A DNA stretch of 18,011 bases from contig CAKQGQ010000029.1 of the NCBI GenBank assembly GCA_934233735.1, positions 1-18,011 of the forward strand. The letters run 5' to 3'. This document shows positions 14,592-18,011 of the stretch, piece by piece. A model generated the notes under the pieces. That model had not been told where the DNA came from. It ran no database searches and worked only from the letters and a program-made list of their open reading frames with translations. This stretch comes from an uncultured Clostridia bacterium (GTDB lineage: Bacteria > Bacillota > Clostridia > Peptostreptococcales > Anaerovoracaceae). The position numbers and the translations under genes were made by a program. Positions within the stretch are counted from its first letter, which is position 1, and each line of letters opens with the position of its first letter.

Positions 14592-16196
14592 TTAATTTAC
14601 GGTCTCTGCTCCCGCACTTTCGTCACTTGGCTGTGTGCTCTCGTCCTCCGTCTGCATCACCTTTACAATTCTGTCGATTGCTTTTACTTCTTCTTCCGGA
14701 ATCGCATCGACCGTGCTTGCATTAAACCCAAGCGCATAGCAGTATTCAAAGCCGTTTGTTCCCTTAATTGCCTGCTTGGAAATTTTCCAGCTCGGCATTT
14801 TGTCAATCTGCGTTTTGATGATTGCGGACATGTCTTCCTGCGACATGTTTGTTGCAAGGTTGTCCTTTACCGCGTCAAGCAGTGAAGTGTACTTCGTCAG
14901 AATGGTTGTGCTGCTCGTGCATTTCTTTATAATCGCTTCCATAACCTGCTGCTGGTTTTCATTTCGTTTCATGTCGCCTTCCGGGAAGGAATGTCTTTCT
15001 CTGCAAAACGCCAGTGCGAGCTTTCCATCAACCCGGTTCGTTCCTTTGACGAAGTGGTGTCCGTTCAGCTCCGGCATGCCTTTCATGCCCGATGTATAAA
15101 AATCTCTGTCCGATTCAATCTCAATTCCGCCGATTGCGTCCACAAGCTTCATAATTGTGCTGTAATTCACTCTTAAATAGTAATTAATGTCGATTCCGAA
15201 CTGGTTTTCAATCGCGCCGATACTCTCCTGGATACCGTAAAGACTGGAATGTGTCAGCTTGTCCTTCGCGCCTTTGCTCGGAAGCTCCACATAATAATCT
15301 CGCGGGATGGATGTCAGCAGAACCTCGTGCGTCACAGGATTGACCGTCGCAAGCATATTCACATCTGTACGGTTCGGTATGTCGATGGAACCTTCCATGT
15401 CCGAGCCGCTGATATAGATGTTAAAGGACTCCTTCGTCACATCAACTGCCGAAGTCCGGTCCCCGCTCTCAATCGGAATAGAAACCGTATACAGCACCTT
15501 CGTGCTCTCTGCAATGTTCAGCGGCGTTATTTCTGCATCGCTGCTGTTTTTCATGCTTTGGTAGGTCGCCGCGCTTAAAAATGCCGCATTATATTCGCCG
15601 TTCAAAAGCTGCACAAGCGCATCTTTAGAAGTCTCCGCATACGCGTATTCCACCTGAACAGTCTCCTGAAGCTTGCTCTTTGCTTCGGAGTACACAAGGT
15701 CATGGGACATATAAGTTGCAATCGTCTGCCCCGAAATCCCGGCAATATCTTCGTACGCCGCGTCGCTTTTCACCACTACATAATAATCTTCCTTCGCCTG
15801 CACAACCTCCGTGATATTTCCGAGGAAATCCATAGTATCCGCCAAATAATAGGCGCCTACACCGAAAACCCCGATTAAAAGAAAGGCTGCAATCGTCGCA
15901 CCGATTTTTCTGCCTTTTTTTCCATTTTTACTGTACATCACCGGAACAATAAAAATTGATGCAATCACCAAGACTGCGATTCCGCCGTAAAGATACTTCG
16001 CCGGCAGAACATCCATGCGCCAAAGCAGCACTACAAATGCCGCCGCCAAAATCACATACAAAATGGATATAATCCGGAAAAGCACAATCCCCCTGTTCTT
16101 TTTCGCTGCGCACTTTTCCGCTTCGAGCTGTGCCATAATCTCTCTCTGTCGTTCGCTTCTCATAAAATACCTCTGTTTCCTGGTTTGTTCTTCCAC
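14592..16196 (-). CDS. LytR-CpsA-Psr (LCP) family cell-wall protein with an extra extracellular domain
   Basis: This 534-residue membrane protein carries an LCP domain at about residues 256-425. LCP enzymes transfer polymers such as teichoic acids or capsule from lipid carriers to peptidoglycan outside the cell. Conserved features are NRTD (275-278), IPRDYYV (297-303), the Arg cluster CRERHSFPEGD (398-408) and Arg411 with a following QQQ. The N-terminus is cytoplasmic and charged, then three likely membrane spans lie at about 37-59, 69-88 and 98-118. Residues 135-235 precede the LCP domain and resemble a lobe of a type 2 periplasmic binding fold (GQTIATYM, VQLLNGEYNAAFLSA). The start may be GTG at 16194-16196, or ATG at 16161-16163, which has AGAGG 6 nt upstream. 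The polymer handled is unknown. It sits just upstream of rpmG. Confidence 0.88.
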   Translation of the reverse strand: MEEQTRKQRYFMRSERQREIMAQLEAEKCAAKKNRGIVLFRIISILYVILAAAFVVLLWRMDVLPAKYLYGGIAVLVIASIFIVPVMYSKNGKKGRKIGATIAAFLLIGVFGVGAYYLADTMDFLGNITEVVQAKEDYYVVVKSDAAYEDIAGISGQTIATYMSHDLVYSEAKSKLQETVQVEYAYAETSKDALVQLLNGEYNAAFLSAATYQSMKNSSDAEITPLNIAESTKVLYTVSIPIESGDRTSAVDVTKESFNIYISGSDMEGSIDIPNRTDVNMLATVNPVTHEVLLTSIPRDYYVELPSKGAKDKLTHSSLYGIQESIGAIENQFGIDINYYLRVNYSTIMKLVDAIGGIEIESDRDFYTSGMKGMPELNGHHFVKGTNRVDGKLALAFCRERHSFPEGDMKRNENQQQVMEAIIKKCTSSTTILTKYTSLLDAVKDNLATNMSQEDMSAIIKTQIDKMPSWKISKQAIKGTNGFEYCYALGFNASTVDAIPEEEVKAIDRIVKVMQTEDESTQPSDESAGAETVN

Positions 16197-16229
16197 AAAA
16201 AAAGCCTTACCAAAGGTCTACTCCTAAAT

Positions 16230-16258
16230 ATTATATCTCTTTTCACAAAAGATGGCAA
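16230..16258 (-). promoter_or_regulatory. Sigma-A promoter of the LCP gene
   Basis: TTGCCA at 16253-16258 and TATAAT at 16230-16235 are separated by 17 nt. Transcription would start near 16223, about 27 nt before the GTG start or 60 nt before the ATG alternative. The -35 box lies 12 nt from that of the divergent transporter gene. Confidence 0.75.
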
Positions 16259-16270
16259 TAGTTTAAATGA

Positions 16271-16299
16271 TTTACAAAATCTTTCCGATAGTGTATAAT
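16271..16299 (+). promoter_or_regulatory. Sigma-A promoter of the EamA transporter gene
   Basis: TTTACA at 16271-16276 and TATAAT at 16294-16299 are separated by exactly 17 nt, about 50 nt before the ATG. It is arranged back to back with the LCP promoter, so one regulator could affect both genes. Confidence 0.8.
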
Positions 16300-16348
16300 C
16301 TCTTATCATAGAGCATATACATATAAATTATACGGAGCGCAAGTACAA

Positions 16349-17263
16349 ATGAAAAGGATTGCTTTTTTAATGCCGCTGATTGCGGGCGCCTGCTGGGGGT
16401 CTTCCGGCATTTTCGTCAGAACGCTTTCTGCTGCAGGCTTTAATAATATAACGATTATGACCTCCAGAGCTATTGTTGGTTCCTCTTTAGTCTTTTTATT
16501 TCTTTTCTTTTATGACAAAAGTCTTTTGAAGATCAAAAAAAGAGATATTCTGCTTTTTTTATCGCTGTCCATTAACGGTTACCTTTTGATGAATACTTGC
16601 TACAACCTGACCGTCAACGAATTGACACTGTCGCTGGCATCGATTTTGCTCGGCCTTTGCCCGATTTTCGTTCTGCTTTTCGGTGCTTTGTTTTTCAATG
16701 AAAAAATAACGCTTATAAAAGTAAGCTGTATGCTCGCTGCAATTACCGGTTGTGCATTGATTGCCGGAGTTTTCGAGAAGGATTCCGATGTCACTTGGGG
16801 CTTTCTAGGACTTCTTTTCGGGCTTGGTTCAGCATTTTTCAACGCAATTTATACAGTTCACTCCAAGCAGCTCACCGAGAAAAAATATCATACGCTTACC
16901 ATAAACCTGTATGCATTTTTCTTTACAGCTGTTGTTTTGCTCCCTTTCGCGGACTGGAATGTACTCATCGGCTATGTCGCTGCTGATCCCGCAAAAGGAA
17001 TTTTGGTATATCTGGCACAGGCTTTAGTCAGTGCAATTACTCCAAACTACATGTATACCAATTCCATTAAATACATGGATTCGGGCAAAGCTGCAATCTT
17101 GTCCTGCGGTGCAGAACCGACATCTGCCATGCTGTTTGGCATCCTGTTATATAACGAAATCCCAAGCATGCTTGGGATTCTCGGTATGATTATTACCATC
17201 AGCGCACTCGGCATACTGACTCGCTCGGAAAAGAAGCCAAAACTTCCGTCCTCTCCTGTCTGA
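16349..17263 (+). CDS. DMT superfamily transporter (EamA family)
   Basis: This 304-residue, strongly hydrophobic protein fits the ten-span drug/metabolite transporter family with two EamA repeats, about residues 5-138 and 149-293. Signs are the opening FLMPLIAGACWGSSGIFVR, the end of the first repeat LGLCPIFVLLFGALFFNEKI, and the matching AILSCGAEPTSAMLFGILLYNE in the second. It probably exports a small metabolite, but the substrate cannot be inferred from sequence in this family. The ATG has GGAG 11 nt upstream, somewhat far but acceptable. It is the only gene on the plus strand in the window, has its own promoter, and meets the nitroreductase gene tail to tail 9 nt away. No terminator hairpin is visible between those two. 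Confidence 0.92.
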   Translation: MKRIAFLMPLIAGACWGSSGIFVRTLSAAGFNNITIMTSRAIVGSSLVFLFLFFYDKSLLKIKKRDILLFLSLSINGYLLMNTCYNLTVNELTLSLASILLGLCPIFVLLFGALFFNEKITLIKVSCMLAAITGCALIAGVFEKDSDVTWGFLGLLFGLGSAFFNAIYTVHSKQLTEKKYHTLTINLYAFFFTAVVLLPFADWNVLIGYVAADPAKGILVYLAQALVSAITPNYMYTNSIKYMDSGKAAILSCGAEPTSAMLFGILLYNEIPSMLGILGMIITISALGILTRSEKKPKLPSSPV

Positions 17264-17272
17264 TTTCAAAGT

Positions 17273-17821
17273 TTATACAAAAGAAATCAGCTCATCTGCT
17301 TCTTTTCTCGACGGTGCCGAAATTTCAGCCTCCGTCGGATATCCGACAGGTATTACAGCTCCAACCTGCTGTCCTTCCGGAATCGGGAGGACTTTTTTTA
17401 ATTCAGCATCATCAAAATATCCCTGGATAACAGTCCCGAGGCCTTTTTCGTGAGCTGCAAGGCAGAATGTCTGCGCAGCAATACCCGCATCAAACATCTG
17501 CCATCTATCCCCCTTCGGTGTTGAAAAGCTTCCATCCTTGTCAAAACCCGAGCGGCCTTCTACGAATGTCAGAATCACAACTGCCGGCGCTCCTGCAATC
17601 GCTTTAATATTGTAATCAAAGCCGTAAGTGCATTTGCTGTTTGCAATTGCTGCAATTTTATCCTTATCATCTACCACAAGGTATCTCACAATCTGAGTGT
17701 TCTTCCAGGATGGAGCAAATCTTGCGATTTCCACGACCTCTTTCAGCAATTCTCTGGGAATCGGCTTGTCCTGAAATTTTCGGATGCTTCTTCTTTCTTT
17801 TATTCCTGTAACTAAATCCAT
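17273..17821 (-). CDS. Nitroreductase-family FMN oxidoreductase
   Basis: This 182-residue protein belongs to the nitroreductase fold, small FMN-binding enzymes that act as dimers and reduce nitro compounds, quinones or other electron acceptors with NAD(P)H. The phosphate-binding signature RRSIRKF lies at residues 10-16. The segment ARFAPSWKNTQ (33-43) lines the flavin pocket, and VIPVGYP near the C-terminus is typical. The physiological substrate is unknown. The ATG at 17819-17821 has GGAGG about 6 nt upstream. Only 20 nt separate the gene from the tuf terminator and no promoter is visible there, so it may be expressed by read-through from tuf. It overlaps nothing and converges on the transporter gene. 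Confidence 0.9.
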   Translation of the reverse strand: MDLVTGIKERRSIRKFQDKPIPRELLKEVVEIARFAPSWKNTQIVRYLVVDDKDKIAAIANSKCTYGFDYNIKAIAGAPAVVILTFVEGRSGFDKDGSFSTPKGDRWQMFDAGIAAQTFCLAAHEKGLGTVIQGYFDDAELKKVLPIPEGQQVGAVIPVGYPTEAEISAPSRKEADELISFV

Positions 17822-17841
17822 CTTATCCTCCGTTTATTCTT

Positions 17842-17866
17842 AAAAAGCGGCTCCATGCGGAGCCGC
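17842..17866 (-). terminator. Rho-independent terminator downstream of tuf
   Basis: On the transcribed strand GCGGCTCC (17866-17859) pairs perfectly with GGAGCCGC (17854-17847) around a 4-nt loop, followed by TTTTT. It lies about 40 nt behind the tuf stop codon and directly ahead of the nitroreductase ribosome binding site. Confidence 0.93.
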
Positions 17867-17906
17867 CCTCAATTTAGCTTATATGCGTTTAACGACGCAG
17901 AGATTC

Positions 17907-18011
17907 TTATTCGATAATCTCTGTAACTACGCCTGAACCTACTGTTCTTCCGCCTTCACGAATAGCGAATCTAAGTCCTTCTTCGATTGCGATCGGTGTG
18001 ATCAGCTTTAC
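17907..18011 (-). CDS. tuf: Elongation factor Tu, C-terminal fragment (second tuf copy)
   Basis: The reverse strand encodes the final 34 residues of EF-Tu, with the conserved FAIREGGRTVGSGVVTEIIE end and a TAA stop at 17907-17909. The rest lies beyond the right edge. These residues belong to domain 3, which contacts tRNA and EF-Ts. This copy ends in its own terminator. A tuf gene upstream of rpmG-secE-nusG is frequent in bacteria, but here three other genes come in between. Whether this copy is identical to the one starting at the left edge cannot be seen, since the two fragments do not overlap. Confidence 0.96.
   Translation of the reverse strand, partial: VKLITPIAIEEGLRFAIREGGRTVGSGVVTEIIE

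Noticed and set aside
17264..17272. A shared terminator between the convergent transporter and nitroreductase genes
   Set aside because: The gap is only 9 nt and I found no inverted repeat with a T-tract on either side of it.
1..18011. CRISPR arrays, insertion sequences, tRNA or rRNA genes, and attachment sites
   Set aside because: I saw no spaced direct repeats, no transposase or integrase reading frames, no terminal inverted repeats and no tRNA or rRNA signatures.

Overview
The window carries the transcription and translation gene cluster of a low-to-moderate GC Gram-positive bacterium, most likely a member of the Clostridia (Bacillota). The evidence is the gene order rpmG-secE-nusG-rplKAJL-rpoBC-rpsL-rpsG-fusA-tuf, strong AGGAGG-type ribosome binding sites, near-consensus sigma-A promoters, a Firmicutes-type L10 leader with an attenuator, and a short RpoC without the large insertion found in proteobacteria. 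I cannot place the genus from the sequence alone.

Almost everything is transcribed on the minus strand, so the biological order runs from high to low coordinates. The right edge holds the last 34 codons of one tuf gene and its terminator (17842-17909). Three genes not expected in this cluster follow: a nitroreductase-family flavoprotein (minus), a DMT/EamA-type membrane transporter (plus) and an unusual LytR-CpsA-Psr (LCP) cell-wall protein (minus). The last two are transcribed divergently from back-to-back promoters.

A perfect-consensus promoter (14522-14550) then starts rpmG-secE-nusG-rplK-rplA. An L10 autoregulatory leader with a terminator (12125-12231) controls rplJ-rplL. A second terminator and a new promoter (11013-11110) separate rplL from rpoB-rpoC. 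A third promoter begins 7 nt after the rpoC stop and drives the str operon rpsL-rpsG-fusA-tuf. The left edge holds the first 20 codons of a second tuf copy.

Together these genes make RNA polymerase beta and beta', the ribosomal L1 stalk, L11 and the L10-L12 stalk, S12 and S7, the elongation factors EF-G and EF-Tu, NusG, and the SecE translocon subunit. Control appears layered: three housekeeping promoters, one known ribosomal-protein leader, one intergenic attenuator, a possible L1 site before rplA, and a 269-nt intercistronic region between rpsL and rpsG. That last region is rich in hairpins with competing pairings and is the best candidate for an undescribed regulatory RNA, perhaps bound by S7. 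The two tuf copies form co-oriented direct repeats bracketing the whole cluster.
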